A stretch of 64,000 nt of DNA from Motilibacter peucedani (GTDB lineage Bacteria; Actinomycetota; Actinomycetes; Motilibacterales; Motilibacteraceae): assembly GCF_003634695.1 (NCBI RefSeq), contig NZ_RBWV01000011.1:124001-188000 (forward strand). Reading direction: 5' to 3'. Below the pieces are notes generated by a model. That model was not told where the DNA came from. It searched no databases and worked only from the letters and a program-made list of their open reading frames with translations. Below, piece after piece: positions 8,717 through 18,813 of this stretch (position 1 is the first letter of the stretch; each line of letters starts with the position of its first letter). A program made the position numbers and the translations under genes.

Positions 8717-11491
8717 TCACCGACCCGCTGCCGGGACGGCCTTGGCCGCCTTCTTGGCCGGGGTCTTCTTCGCCGTCGCCTTCTTCGCCGTCGTGCCCGC
8801 TGCCTTCTTCGCCGGAGCCTTGCGCGCCGTCTTCTTCGTCGCCGGCCCGGCCGCCCGCTTGTCGGCGAGCAGCTCGGCAGCCCGCTCGGGGGTCAGGCCC
8901 TCGACCGTGTCGCCCTTGCGCAGGGTCGCGTTGAACTCCCCGTCGGTCACGTAGGCGCCGAAGCGGCCCTCCTTGACCACCATCGGCGAGCCGCTCACCG
9001 GGTCGGGCCCAAGCTCCTTGAGCGGTGGGCGCGCTGCTCCGCGACCGCGCTGGCGCGGCTGGGCGTAGATCTTCAGCGCGTCCTCGAGGGAGATCGTGAG
9101 CAGCTGCTCCTCCGACTCGATGGTCCGGGAGTCGGTGCCCTTCTTCAGGTAGGGCCCGTAGCGGCCGTTCTGCGCGGTGATCTCGCCGCCGTCGGCCGGG
9201 TCGACGCCCACCACGCGCGGCAGCGTCAGCAGCTGCAGCGCCTGCTCGAGCGTGACGGTGTCGAGCGACATCGACTTGAACAGCGAGCCGGTGCGCGGCT
9301 TGGCCGACTTCGGCGAGCCCTCGGGCAGCACCTCGGTGACGTAGGGGCCGAAGCGGCCGGCCTTCGCGACGATCTCCCGGCCGGTCGCCGGGTCCGTGCC
9401 GAGCGAGCGGTCGCCCGAGGGAGCCGAGAGCAGCTCCTCCGCCTTCTCGACCGTCAGCTCGTCGGGCGCCAGGTCCTCGGGCAGCGACGCGCGCTGCTCG
9501 CCGCGCTCGATGTAGGGGCCGTAGCGGCCGACGCGCACGGCGATGCCCTCGCCGAGGTCGTACGTGTTGACCTCACGGGCGTCGATGTCGCCCAGGTTCT
9601 CCACGACGCTCTTCAGCCCGCCGAGCTCGTCGGGACCGTCAGCCCCGCCGCCCGCACCAGCGGACGAGCCGTCGCCCTCGCCGAAGTAGAACCGGCGCAG
9701 CCACTCGACGCGGTCGGCGTTGCCGCCGGCGATGCGGTCGAGGTCCTCCTCCATCTCGGCGGTGAAGTCGTAGTCGACCAGGTCGCCGAAGTGCTCCTCG
9801 AGCAGCCGGGTCACGGCGAACGCGAGCCACGTCGGGACGAGCGCGCTGCCCTTCTTGAAGATGTAGCCGCGGTCGAGGATGGTGCCGAGGATCGAGGCGT
9901 AGGTGGACGGGCGCCCGATGGCCCGCTCCTCCAGCGCCTTGACCAGCGTGGCCTCGGTGTAGCGGGCCGGCGGGCTGGTCGCGTGGCCCTCGGCGCTCAG
10001 GCTCAGCGCCTGCAGCGAGTCGCCCTCGGCGACGGCCGGGAGGCGCTGCTCACGCTCCTCCGCGCGGGCGGCGGCGTCCTCGTCGCGCCCCTCCTCGTAG
10101 GCCGCGAGGAACCCGCGGAACGAGATCACCGTGCCGGAGGCCGAGAACTCGGCGTCGGCGAAGGCCGACGCGCCCGAGCGGGGGGTCGCACCGATGCGTA
10201 CCGACACCGTCGTGCCGCGAGCGTCCGCCATCTGCGAGGCGACCGTGCGCTTCCAGACGAGGTCGTAGAGCGCGAACTCGTCGCGCGCCAGCTCTCCCGA
10301 CACCTCGCCCGGGGTGCGGAACACGTCGCCGGCCGGGCGGATGGCCTCGTGGGCCTCCTGCGCGTTCTTGACCTTCTTCTCGTAGCGGCGCGGCACGTCG
10401 GGGACGTACTCGGGGCCGTAGAGCTCGCGCGCCTGCGACCGGGCGGCGTCGAGCGCCGACTGCGACAGCGTCGTCGAGTCGGTGCGCATGTAGGTGATGT
10501 AGCCGTTCTCGTAGAGACGCTGCGCCACGCGCATCGTCGTCTGCGACGACCAGCGCAGCTTGCGGCTCGCCTCCTGCTGCAGCGTGGAGGTGATGAACGG
10601 CGCGGCGGGACGGCGGGAGTACGGCTTCTCCTCCACCGAGCGCACCGTGAACGGCGCGCCCTCGAGCGCGGTCGCCAGCGAGCTCGCGGCCGTCTCGTCG
10701 AGGGTCCGGACGCCGGCGCCCTGGGCCCGGGACGACAGCACGCCCTCCGAGGTGAAGTCTCGGCCCGAGGCCACGCGGGAGCCGTCGACCGAGCTCAGGC
10801 GCGCGGCGAAGGGCTGGCCGGCGCGCTCGAGCTGCGCCTCGACGTCCCAGTACGACGCGGTGCGGAACGCGATGCGCTCCCGCTCGCGCTCGACGACCAG
10901 GCGGGTGGCGACCGACTGCACGCGGCCGGCGGAGAGCCCCGCGCGTACCTTGCGCCAGAGCACCGGCGAGATCTCGTAGCCGTAGAGCCGGTCGAGGATG
11001 CGCCGGGTCTCCTGCGCGTCCACCAGGTGCTGGTCGAGCTCGCGGGTGTTGTCGACCGCGCGGCGGATCGCCTCAGGTGTGATCTCGTGGAAGACCATCC
11101 GGTGCACGGGCACGGTCGGCTTCAGGACCTGGAGCAGGTGCCAGGCGATGGCCTCGCCCTCGCGGTCCTCGTCCGTCGCGAGGTAGAGCTCGTCAGCGTT
11201 CTTGAGCAGCGCCTTGAGCTCGGAGACCTTCTTCTTCTTGTCGTTGTCGACGACGTAGTAGGGGGCGAACCCGGCGTCCACGTCGACCGCGAACTTGCCG
11301 TAGGGGCCCTTCTTCATGTCGGCCGGGAGCTCGCTGGGCGTCGGGAGGTCGCGGATGTGGCCCACGCTGGCCTCGACGTCGTAGCCGTCGCCGAGGTACC
11401 CCGCGATCTTGCGCGCCTTGGTCGGCGACTCGACGATCACCAGGCGGCGGCCGGTGGCGGTGCGGGTACGGGGCGGCACAGGGGTCCTCAC
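8717..11491 (-). CDS. topA: DNA topoisomerase I (type IA)
   Basis: About 924 residues from the chosen GTG. The N-terminal TOPRIM domain begins LVIVESPTKARKIAGYL and contains the metal-binding LATDEDREGEAIAWH. The active-site tyrosine is about residue 334 in YITYMRTDSTT. The C-terminal third has four or more repeats of the GRYGPYxxxG type instead of zinc fingers. The last ~45 residues are a Lys/Ala tail (KKTAR, APAKKA, TAKKATAKK), typical of actinobacterial TopA and used for processive DNA relaxation. No strong ribosome site precedes 11491; starts up to 11596 are possible but add an unconserved extension. It relaxes negative supercoils. Confidence 0.95.
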   Translation of the reverse strand: MRTPVPPRTRTATGRRLVIVESPTKARKIAGYLGDGYDVEASVGHIRDLPTPSELPADMKKGPYGKFAVDVDAGFAPYYVVDNDKKKKVSELKALLKNADELYLATDEDREGEAIAWHLLQVLKPTVPVHRMVFHEITPEAIRRAVDNTRELDQHLVDAQETRRILDRLYGYEISPVLWRKVRAGLSAGRVQSVATRLVVERERERIAFRTASYWDVEAQLERAGQPFAARLSSVDGSRVASGRDFTSEGVLSSRAQGAGVRTLDETAASSLATALEGAPFTVRSVEEKPYSRRPAAPFITSTLQQEASRKLRWSSQTTMRVAQRLYENGYITYMRTDSTTLSQSALDAARSQARELYGPEYVPDVPRRYEKKVKNAQEAHEAIRPAGDVFRTPGEVSGELARDEFALYDLVWKRTVASQMADARGTTVSVRIGATPRSGASAFADAEFSASGTVISFRGFLAAYEEGRDEDAAARAEEREQRLPAVAEGDSLQALSLSAEGHATSPPARYTEATLVKALEERAIGRPSTYASILGTILDRGYIFKKGSALVPTWLAFAVTRLLEEHFGDLVDYDFTAEMEEDLDRIAGGNADRVEWLRRFYFGEGDGSSAGAGGGADGPDELGGLKSVVENLGDIDAREVNTYDLGEGIAVRVGRYGPYIERGEQRASLPEDLAPDELTVEKAEELLSAPSGDRSLGTDPATGREIVAKAGRFGPYVTEVLPEGSPKSAKPRTGSLFKSMSLDTVTLEQALQLLTLPRVVGVDPADGGEITAQNGRYGPYLKKGTDSRTIESEEQLLTISLEDALKIYAQPRQRGRGAARPPLKELGPDPVSGSPMVVKEGRFGAYVTDGEFNATLRKGDTVEGLTPERAAELLADKRAAGPATKKTARKAPAKKAAGTTAKKATAKKTPAKKAAKAVPAAGR

Positions 11492-11649
11492 TTCGAACGA
11501 CAGCGTCGGGATCGAACCTACGCGCCGGTGTCGAGCGGCGTACGGATCGACAGGGCGGAGTGTGACGCCACCACCGCCCCGCCTGTCAAACCGCACCGCC
11601 GCACCGGCGCGTTCCCGGCTCCGCCGGGCGGTCTGGGAGGATGGGCCCA

Positions 11650-12564
11650 GTGAGGACCCCGCTCGAGCGCGTGCCGTCCCCGCTGCTCGTGCTCGGGGCG
11701 ATCGTCTCGGTGCAGTGCGGCAGCGCTGTCGCGGCCAAGATGTTCGACCGGCTCGAGCCCACGACGGTCGTCTTCTTCCGTCTGCTGCTCTCGGCGCTGG
11801 TCCTGTGCGTCGCCATCCGGCCCAAGGTCTGGCGCTGGTCGCGCGCGTCGCTGCTGGCAGCCGTGCTGCTCGGCCTGTCGATGTCGGCGATGAACCTCGT
11901 CTTCTACCAGGCGCTGAGCTCGGCCCCCCTGGGCGCGGCGGTGACCGTCGAGTTCCTCGGCCCGCTGCTGCTCGCGCTCGTGCAGACCCGCCGTCTGCTC
12001 GACCTGGCCTTCGCCCTGCTCGCCGCAGCGGGCGTGGCGCTGCTCGGCATCTCCGACGCCGCCGGTGGCGCGCAGACGCGCGGGTTGGTGCTCGCGTTCG
12101 TCGCCGGGCTGTTCTGGGCCGGCTACATCGTGGCGAGCGCGCGGGTCGGCGCGCTGCTGCCTGGTACGCAGGGGCTCGCCGTCTCGCTCGCCGTCGGCGC
12201 CGCGGTGGCCGGCGTCGTGACCGCCTTCCGCGAGCCGCAGCACGTCCTGCCCACCTTCACCTCCGGCGACCTGCTGCTGCACGCGGTGGGTGTCGCGCTG
12301 CTGTCGTCGGTCGTCCCCTACAGCCTCGAGATGGCGGCCCTGCGCCGGCTCTCGACCCGGGTGTTCGGAGTGCTGATGAGCCTGGAGCCGATGAGCGCGA
12401 CGCTCGCCGGGCTGGTCATCCTCGGCCAGTCGCTGACCCTGCGCTCGGTCGTCGCGCTGGTGCTGGTCAGCGTCGCGAGCCTGGGCGTGACTCTCACCGC
12501 CCGCGCGAAGGGCGTCGACGACCGGCTGGACGACGACGCCCTGGTCGAGGCCGGCACCGGCTAG
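11650..12564 (+). CDS. EamA-family exporter, RhtA-like
   Basis: 304 residues with about ten hydrophobic helices arranged as two EamA repeats (first ending near GISDAAGG, second starting at LVLAFVAGLFWAGYI). Features such as FFRLLLSALVL, AMNLVFYQAL, PLGAAVTVEFLGPLLLAL and VVPYSLEMAALRRL resemble the RhtA threonine/homoserine exporter branch. GGAGG lies 9 nt before the GTG at 11650; an ATG at 11641 directly abuts that GGAGG and is less likely. Substrate is inferred from family only. Confidence 0.88.
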   Translation: MRTPLERVPSPLLVLGAIVSVQCGSAVAAKMFDRLEPTTVVFFRLLLSALVLCVAIRPKVWRWSRASLLAAVLLGLSMSAMNLVFYQALSSAPLGAAVTVEFLGPLLLALVQTRRLLDLAFALLAAAGVALLGISDAAGGAQTRGLVLAFVAGLFWAGYIVASARVGALLPGTQGLAVSLAVGAAVAGVVTAFREPQHVLPTFTSGDLLLHAVGVALLSSVVPYSLEMAALRRLSTRVFGVLMSLEPMSATLAGLVILGQSLTLRSVVALVLVSVASLGVTLTARAKGVDDRLDDDALVEAGTG

Positions 12565-12596
12565 CGGCACCGGCCCCGGACCAGGGCTGCCGCAGC

Positions 12597-14702
12597 TCAG
12601 GGAGCGGGCTGCGGGACGACCTGCGGCGCGCGGTCCCAGACCCGGTGCAGGCCGAGCGCCGTGACCAGCTGCTCGGCGAAGCCGGCGCCGGCCTCGTCGG
12701 CGGTGAGCACGCCGGCGGCTTCCGGCGCGACGCCCGCCGCCCTCAGCACGAGGGCGCCGTCGCCCCACGCGCCGAGCGGCTTGAGGTGGCGGAAGGCCTC
12801 CTGCAGCAGGACGTCGAGCTTCGGGTGGCGCAGGCTGCCCGCTCCCCCGGCGACCACGACGGCGTCGAACTCCACGGACCGCGTCGCGTAGAGCGCCCGG
12901 TCGACGATCTCGACGTGCGTGCCGTCGGCCAGCTCGCCGGCGACCGGCGAGATGATCCGCAGCACGGCGCCCTGCGCGGCCAGGGCGTCGCGCAGGGACG
13001 CGATGCCCGCCAGGTCGGCGCCAGGGCCGGCCACGACGCCGACCACGCGACCGGCGACCGGACCGGGCACCGGCGAGATCTGGCTCAGCGCCGGCGACGG
13101 CGCCACCTCGGGGAGGTCGACCGCCTCGGGCACCGGCAGGCCCAGCCCCACGGCGACGCGACCCGCCAGGGCGGTGTCGACGCGCGCGAGGTTCGCGAGC
13201 ATGCGCTCGCGGATGCCCTTCTCGAACACCTTCGCCAGCTCGAAGGTGAAGGCCTCGACGACGTGGTCCTGCTCCAGCGGGGTCAGGCTGACGTAGAAGA
13301 GGCGCGCCTGGGTGAAGTGGTCGTCGAAGGAGACTGCTGCACCGCGTACCTTCTCGCCGGTCGTCGGCGTCGGGAGCGTCACGTAGGCGCCCTCCGACGC
13401 GTCAGCGGTCCTGGGGCCGCCGCCGTCGACGCTGTTGGGGAGGTACGGCGCCAGCCCGGTGTGCACGGCGGTCTGGTGCATGCCGTCGCGCAGGTTGTCG
13501 TTGACGTCGGCGTGCGGCCGGTTGATGGGCAGCTGGGTGAAGTTGGGGCCTCCCAGCCGTGTCAGCTGGGTGTCGAGGTAGGAGAACAGCCGACCCTGCA
13601 GGAGCGGGTCGTTGGTCACCTGGATGCCGGGCACGAGGTTGCCGAGGTGGAAGGCGACCTGCTCGGTCTCGGCGAAGTAGTTGGTCGGGTTGGCGTTCAG
13701 CGTCATCCGTCCGACGAGCTGCACCGGCGCCAGCTCCTCCGGCACGATCTTGGTGGGGTCGAGCAGGTCGATGCCCTCGAACATCTCGTCAGGGGTGTCG
13801 GGCAGCAGCTGGAGACCGAGCTCCCACTCGAGGAACGCGCCGTTCTCGATGCCGTCGGCCATGTCGCGCCGGTGGAAGTCGGGGTCCATGCCGGCGGTGA
13901 TCTGCGCCTCCTCCCACACCAGGGAGTGCACGCCGGCGACCGGCTTCCAGTGCCACTTGGCGAGCACGGTCTCGCCCGCGGCGTTCTCGAGGCGGAACGT
14001 GTGGACGCCGAAGCCCTCCATCGTGCGGTAGGAGCGCGGGATGCCCCGGTCGGACATGTTCCAGAAGACGTGGTGGGTGGCCTCGGTGTGCAGCGAGACG
14101 AAGTCCCAGAACGTGTCGTGCGCCGACTGCGCCTGCGGGATCTCCCGGTCGGGGTGCGGCTTGCCGGCGTGGATGACGTCGGGGAACTTGATCGCGTCCT
14201 GGATGAAGAACACCGGCATGTTGTTGCCGACCAGGTCGAACGTGCCTTCGTCGGTGTAGAACTTCACCGCGAAGCCGCGGGTGTCGCGGACCGTGTCGGC
14301 AGAGCCGCGCGAGCCCAGGACCGTCGAGAAGCGCACGAAGACGGGCGTCTGCTTGCCCTTCTCGGCCAGGAAACCGGCCTTCGTGGCGCTGGCCGCGCTG
14401 CCGTAGGACGTGAAGACGCCGTGAGCGGCGGCACCCCGCGCGTGGACCACGCGCTCAGGGATGCGCTCGTGGTCGAAGTGCGTGATCTTCTCGCGCAGGT
14501 GGAAGTCCTCGAGCAGGCTGGGACCGCGTCGCCCCGCCTTCAGCGAGTGGTCGGTGTCGTCGACGCGCAGGCCGTTCGCGGTGGTCAGGTGGTCACCGCT
14601 CTGCGAGCGGGCGTCGCGGACCAGCGGCAGGGACCGCTCCGTGGCGCCGGTGGGGCTCACCTTGGCGGGGGCTGACTGGTCCTGGTGGGGCTTGGGGGGC
14701 AA
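12597..14702 (-). CDS. katE: Large-subunit catalase (HPII type)
   Basis: 701 residues. The catalase core spans ~60-545: [16 protein letters not shown] (distal His), [15 protein letters not shown] (distal Asn) and [14 protein letters not shown] (proximal heme Tyr). The C-terminal ~150 residues ([16 protein letters not shown] to the end) form the flavodoxin/DJ-1-like domain that marks the large-subunit class. TTG start with GAGGAG about 5 nt upstream. It degrades hydrogen peroxide in the cytoplasm. It sits alone and converges on the EamA gene; together the two interrupt the otherwise conserved topA-hppA order. Confidence 0.96.
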   Translation of the reverse strand: MPPKPHQDQSAPAKVSPTGATERSLPLVRDARSQSGDHLTTANGLRVDDTDHSLKAGRRGPSLLEDFHLREKITHFDHERIPERVVHARGAAAHGVFTSYGSAASATKAGFLAEKGKQTPVFVRFSTVLGSRGSADTVRDTRGFAVKFYTDEGTFDLVGNNMPVFFIQDAIKFPDVIHAGKPHPDREIPQAQSAHDTFWDFVSLHTEATHHVFWNMSDRGIPRSYRTMEGFGVHTFRLENAAGETVLAKWHWKPVAGVHSLVWEEAQITAGMDPDFHRRDMADGIENGAFLEWELGLQLLPDTPDEMFEGIDLLDPTKIVPEELAPVQLVGRMTLNANPTNYFAETEQVAFHLGNLVPGIQVTNDPLLQGRLFSYLDTQLTRLGGPNFTQLPINRPHADVNDNLRDGMHQTAVHTGLAPYLPNSVDGGGPRTADASEGAYVTLPTPTTGEKVRGAAVSFDDHFTQARLFYVSLTPLEQDHVVEAFTFELAKVFEKGIRERMLANLARVDTALAGRVAVGLGLPVPEAVDLPEVAPSPALSQISPVPGPVAGRVVGVVAGPGADLAGIASLRDALAAQGAVLRIISPVAGELADGTHVEIVDRALYATRSVEFDAVVVAGGAGSLRHPKLDVLLQEAFRHLKPLGAWGDGALVLRAAGVAPEAAGVLTADEAGAGFAEQLVTALGLHRVWDRAPQVVPQPAP

Positions 14703-14775
14703 CGGATCTCCTCGAGGTGGACTCCTCGTCCCCTACCCCGGCGTGCTCGCCCCGAAAGACCGGCCCGCCGAGGAG

Positions 14776-16311
14776 TCAGACCAGGACGAACCCGGCGCGG
14801 ACCAGCTCGCGCACCTCGCCGAGCACCTGCGGCCGCAGCTGCGCCACGTCGACCTCGACCACCTGGGCCACTGCCTCGACGAGGACGCCGAGCGGGATGT
14901 CTCCGTCGCAGGCGCCGACCACCCCGGCCACCTCGGAGCTCACCGTGCGCGCCTCGCGCAGCCCGCGCTGCTGGCGCAGCACGATCGTCTCGGGGTCCTC
15001 GTCGCCGGGTGCGCCGTGCTGCTCCTGGCGCACGTCGTCGCGCACCCGCAGGGCCGTGGCCAGCAGCGCGTCGTCGTCGGACCCGTCGAGGACCACCGCC
15101 GCGTCCATGCGCTCGACCAGCCACGGGCCGACCGGCTGCTCGACGGGGTGGGGCCAGTCGAGCACCTCGGCGCGCGAGTCCGGGCCGTCGTGGCGGCGGA
15201 CCACGACCCAGCCGAACTCGACCGCCTCGACACCGGCGCCCTCGAGCCCGTCGAGCCAGCGCTCGTAGCGCTCGAGCGCGTCCGGCGCGGTGTGCTCGCC
15301 CGCGTCGCGCAGCCAGGTGGAGACGTACGACGCAGGGTCCTCCTGGTCGCGCACCACGACGAGGGAGTCGAAGCCGGCGCCGGGGAGCCAGCTGCGTACG
15401 CGCTCGAACCGCTCCTCGCCGCGCAGCCGCACCCAGTCGCCGATCATGACGAACGTGCCGCCGGGCGCGAGCAGCGGCGGCACCTCCGCGAGCAGGCGGC
15501 GCCCGAGCGTGTCGAGCGGCAGGCCGGCGTCGCGGTAGGTGTGCACGTCGGGCGCGCCGATGACGAACGGCGGGTTCGAGACCACGAGGTCGAAGTGCTC
15601 GCCCGCCACCGGCTCGGTGAGGCTGCCCTCGCGCAGCTCGACCTCGACGCCGTTGAGCTCCGCGGTCAGCCGGGCGAAGGCGAGCGCCCGGGGCAGGACG
15701 TCGGTGGCGACGACCTCGCGCGCGTGCTTGGACAGGTGGAGGACCTGCACCGCCCCGCCGGTGCCGAGGTCGAGCGCCCGGCCGACAGGGGTGCGCGGCA
15801 CCAGCTGCGCCAGCGTCGCGCTCGCCCCGCCGACCCCGAGCACGTGGTCGGTGCGGACCTCCGCGCCCTCGCGGACGGCGACGTCGAGGCGGCTGTCGAG
15901 GTCGCCGGTGATGTACCACCCGTCGCCCGGGCCGTCGTCGGCGCCGTAGGGGCGGATGTCGACGAGCGCTCGCACCTCCCCGTCCTCGACGGCGACGATC
16001 CCGGCCGGCACGACGAGGTCGAGCGGCAGTGCGCCCGCCACCTGATCTTCGGGCACCCGCTGCTGGAGGAGGAACAGTCGTACGAGTGCGGCGAGCGCGC
16101 TGCCCGCGACCTCCGGGCGAGAGGTGCGTCGCAGGCCCGCGACCCCCTCGCCGCGCTCGAGCGCGGCCTGCGCGGCCGGGCCGAGGATGTCGAGCACCCC
16201 GTCGGCCGAGTAGCCGGCGTCGACCAGCGCACGACGCAGACGCGCCGCACCGCCCGGAGCGAGGGCTGGGCCTGCTCCGGGCGGTGCGGGGACGTGCTGG
16301 GCCGGGCTCAG
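14776..16311 (-). CDS. Class I SAM-dependent methyltransferase (DUF7059 + MTS domain)
   Basis: About 511 residues. The N-terminal ~150 residues are an actinobacteria-specific helical region (LRRALVDAGYSADGVLDILG). The SAM-binding motif I is RALDLGTGGAVQVLHL, followed by the NPPF catalytic motif in LVVSNPPFVIG, as in HemK/PrmC, RsmC and N6-adenine methyltransferases; the target cannot be told. The C-terminal ~150 residues contain an arginine-poor wing (LRQQRGLREARTV). Between the upstream stop and the conserved region there is no in-frame ATG, GTG or TTG; a CTG that overlaps the hppA stop as CTGA fits the spacing, otherwise the first GTG is 35-40 codons further on. Confidence 0.88.
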   Translation of the reverse strand: MSPAQHVPAPPGAGPALAPGGAARLRRALVDAGYSADGVLDILGPAAQAALERGEGVAGLRRTSRPEVAGSALAALVRLFLLQQRVPEDQVAGALPLDLVVPAGIVAVEDGEVRALVDIRPYGADDGPGDGWYITGDLDSRLDVAVREGAEVRTDHVLGVGGASATLAQLVPRTPVGRALDLGTGGAVQVLHLSKHAREVVATDVLPRALAFARLTAELNGVEVELREGSLTEPVAGEHFDLVVSNPPFVIGAPDVHTYRDAGLPLDTLGRRLLAEVPPLLAPGGTFVMIGDWVRLRGEERFERVRSWLPGAGFDSLVVVRDQEDPASYVSTWLRDAGEHTAPDALERYERWLDGLEGAGVEAVEFGWVVVRRHDGPDSRAEVLDWPHPVEQPVGPWLVERMDAAVVLDGSDDDALLATALRVRDDVRQEQHGAPGDEDPETIVLRQQRGLREARTVSSEVAGVVGACDGDIPLGVLVEAVAQVVEVDVAQLRPQVLGEVRELVRAGFVLV

Positions 16312-18659
16312 CGGGTAGCACCAGCCCGGGCCGAGGGCTCGGCGTCGCCGACCGCGATCCCGCGACGGCGGCTCACCGTCACGGCGGCCACGATGACGGC
16401 CAGCGCCAGCACCGCGATGGCGATGCGCAGCCCGGTGTTGGCGTCGTCGCCGACCGTCAGCTTGACGATCGCCGGGGCGATCAGGACCGCCACCAGGTTC
16501 ATCACCTTGATCAGCGGGTTGATCGCCGGGCCGGCGGTGTCCTTGAACGGGTCGCCGACGGTGTCGCCGATGACCGTCGCCTCGTGGGCGGCCGAGCCCT
16601 TGCCGCCGTGGGCGCCGTCCTCGACGATCTTCTTGGCGTTGTCCCAGGCGCCACCGGCGTTGGCCAGGAAGACCGCCATGAGCGTGCCGCACGCGATGGC
16701 GCCGGCGAGGTAGGCCGCGAGCGGGCCGATGCCGAGGCCGAAGCCCACCGCGATCGGCGCCATGACGGCCAGCAGGCCTGGGGTGGCCAGCTCGCGCAGC
16801 GAGTCGCGGGTGCAGATGTCGACGACCTTGCCGTACTCCGGCCGGGTCTCGCCGGTCATGATCCCCGGGTGGTCGCGGAACTGGCGGCGCACCTCGTAGA
16901 CGACCGCGCCCGCGGCCCGCGAGACCGCCGTGATGGCGAGCCCGGAGAACAGGAACACCACCGAGGCGCCGAGGATCAGGCCCACCAGCACGTTGGGGTC
17001 GGAGATCGTCAGGCTCAGGCTGTGGACGACCGAGTCGCTCAGCGAGGACTCGTCGACCCGGGCGTTGGTGAACGCCGTCTGCCACGCGTCGCTGTAGGAG
17101 CCGAACAGCGCGGTCGCCGCGAGCACGGCGGTCGCGATCGCGATGCCCTTGGTGATGGCCTTCGTGGTGTTGCCGACCGCGTCGAGGTCGGTGAGGATCC
17201 GGGCGCCGGCACCGGTGACGTCGCCGGACATCTCGGCGATGCCCTGGGCGTTGTCGGAGACCGGGCCGAAGGTGTCCATCGCCACGATGACGCCGACGGT
17301 GGTGAGCAGGCCGCAGCCGGCCAGGGCGATCGCGAACAGCGAGACCACGACCGAGCCGCCGCCCAGCAGGAACGCCAGGTAGACCGCCGCGCCGATGACG
17401 ACGGCGGTGTAGACCGCCGACTCGAGCCCCAGGCTGATGCCGGCGAGCACGACCGTGGCCGGGCCGGTGAGCGAGGTGCGCCCGACGTCGCGGGTCGGCG
17501 TCTTGTCGGTGCCGGTGAAGTAGCCGGTGAGGGCGAGGATCGCGGCCGCCAGCACGATGCCGAGCAGGACTGAGAAGATCGCGACGACCCGCGGGTTGAC
17601 GTCGGAGTCGGCGAACGCGTCGTGCAGGCCGCCGTAGGAGCCCGGCAGGTAGGCGAACGCCGCGACCGTGCACAGCACGGCGGCGATGGCGGCCGAGGCG
17701 TAGAACGCCCGGTTGATGGCCTTGAGGCCGTTCTCGCCCTGGCGGGCGCGGGTCATCAGGATGCCGGCGACCGCGGTCAGCGCGCCGAGGGCCGGGACGA
17801 TGAGCGGGAAGACCAGCCCCTCCTCGCCGAAGGCCGCCTTGCCGAGGATGAGCGCGGCGACCAGCGTCACGGCGTAGGACTCGAACAGGTCGGCGGCCAT
17901 GCCGGCGCAGTCGCCCACATTGTCGCCGACGTTGTCGGCGATGGTCGCGGCGTTGCGCGGGTCGTCCTCCGGGATGCCCTGCTCGACCTTGCCGACCAGG
18001 TCGGCGCCGACGTCGGCGGCCTTGGTGAAGATGCCGCCGCCCACGCGCATGAACATCGCCAGCAGCGCAGCTCCGAAGCCGAAGCCCTCGAGCACGCTGG
18101 GGGCGTCGTCGCGGTAGAGCAGCACGACGACCGAGGCGCCCAGCAGGCCGAGGCCGACCGTCGCCATGCCGACGACGCCGCCGGTGCGGAAGCCGACCTT
18201 CATCGCGGGCTCGGCGCCCTGGTCGCGGGCGGCGGCCGCGACGCGCACGTTGGCGCGCACGGCCAGCGACATGCCGAAGTAGCCGATCGAGGCCGAGAAC
18301 AGCGCGCCGACGACGAAGAAGATCGAGCGTCCGATGCGGACGCTCGCGTCGCCGGGCAGCGCGAACAGCACGAAGAACACGATGACGACGAAGACGCCGA
18401 GGGTGCGGAACTGCCGGCTCAGGTAGGCCGAGGCGCCCTCTTGCACGGCGCGGGCGATCTCCTGCATGCGCACCGTGCCCTCGCCGGCCGCCAGCACCTC
18501 CTGCCGGAAGTACGCGGCGGCGCCCAGCGACAGGATCGCGATGACGGTGACCACCGCCACGAGGGTCAGGCTGCCGCCGGACAGCGACACCGACCGCGTG
18601 GAGTCGGCGGCGAGCAGGGCGCCGGTCGGGCTGGCGGAACTGGGGAAGACCCCGGGCAT
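16308..18659 (-). CDS. hppA: Membrane-bound proton-pumping pyrophosphatase, K+-independent type
   Basis: 783 residues with about 16 membrane helices. Substrate motifs: DVGADLVGKVEQGIPEDDPR, DNVGDNVGDCAGMAADL and DNAKKIVEDGAHGGKGS. In GNTTKAITKG the Lys (about residue 500) and the Thr three positions later are the signature of the K+-independent class; K+-dependent enzymes have Ala and Gly/Ala there. It hydrolyses pyrophosphate and exports protons. AGGAGG lies 4 nt before the ATG at 18659. The methyltransferase gene follows with an overlapping start. Located where Streptomyces has it, next to bldG. Confidence 0.97.
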   Translation of the reverse strand: MPGVFPSSASPTGALLAADSTRSVSLSGGSLTLVAVVTVIAILSLGAAAYFRQEVLAAGEGTVRMQEIARAVQEGASAYLSRQFRTLGVFVVIVFFVLFALPGDASVRIGRSIFFVVGALFSASIGYFGMSLAVRANVRVAAAARDQGAEPAMKVGFRTGGVVGMATVGLGLLGASVVVLLYRDDAPSVLEGFGFGAALLAMFMRVGGGIFTKAADVGADLVGKVEQGIPEDDPRNAATIADNVGDNVGDCAGMAADLFESYAVTLVAALILGKAAFGEEGLVFPLIVPALGALTAVAGILMTRARQGENGLKAINRAFYASAAIAAVLCTVAAFAYLPGSYGGLHDAFADSDVNPRVVAIFSVLLGIVLAAAILALTGYFTGTDKTPTRDVGRTSLTGPATVVLAGISLGLESAVYTAVVIGAAVYLAFLLGGGSVVVSLFAIALAGCGLLTTVGVIVAMDTFGPVSDNAQGIAEMSGDVTGAGARILTDLDAVGNTTKAITKGIAIATAVLAATALFGSYSDAWQTAFTNARVDESSLSDSVVHSLSLTISDPNVLVGLILGASVVFLFSGLAITAVSRAAGAVVYEVRRQFRDHPGIMTGETRPEYGKVVDICTRDSLRELATPGLLAVMAPIAVGFGLGIGPLAAYLAGAIACGTLMAVFLANAGGAWDNAKKIVEDGAHGGKGSAAHEATVIGDTVGDPFKDTAGPAINPLIKVMNLVAVLIAPAIVKLTVGDDANTGLRIAIAVLALAVIVAAVTVSRRRGIAVGDAEPSARAGATR

Positions 18660-18813
18660 ACGTCCTCCTTGACGTCGGATCCCGACGACGGGAGGCACTC
18701 CCCGTCGAGCGGAACCGCAGACTAGCCCGCCGGAGGCGCCGCGAGCACCCGGGGCACGCCCAGGCGCCCGCCGGACACCCGTACGGGCTAGTCGAGGCCC
18801 AGCTGGTGGGGGC

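Noticed and set aside
6030-8954. Very long open frame on the plus strand opposite the dTMP kinase fusion
   Set aside because: It is a mirror of third-position GC bias: low-complexity Gly/Ala/Arg/Val/Asp product, no domain, and both strands cannot be coding when the minus strand holds a clear MFS and kinase.
11654-14675. Long plus-strand frame through the EamA and catalase genes
   Set aside because: Its product shows no family pattern; the EamA gene in another frame and katE on the minus strand explain the region.
18721-18792. 9-bp inverted repeat ACTAGCCCG / CGGGCTAGT upstream of hppA
   Set aside because: Arms are short and 54 nt apart; too weak to call an operator or terminator without comparison to relatives.
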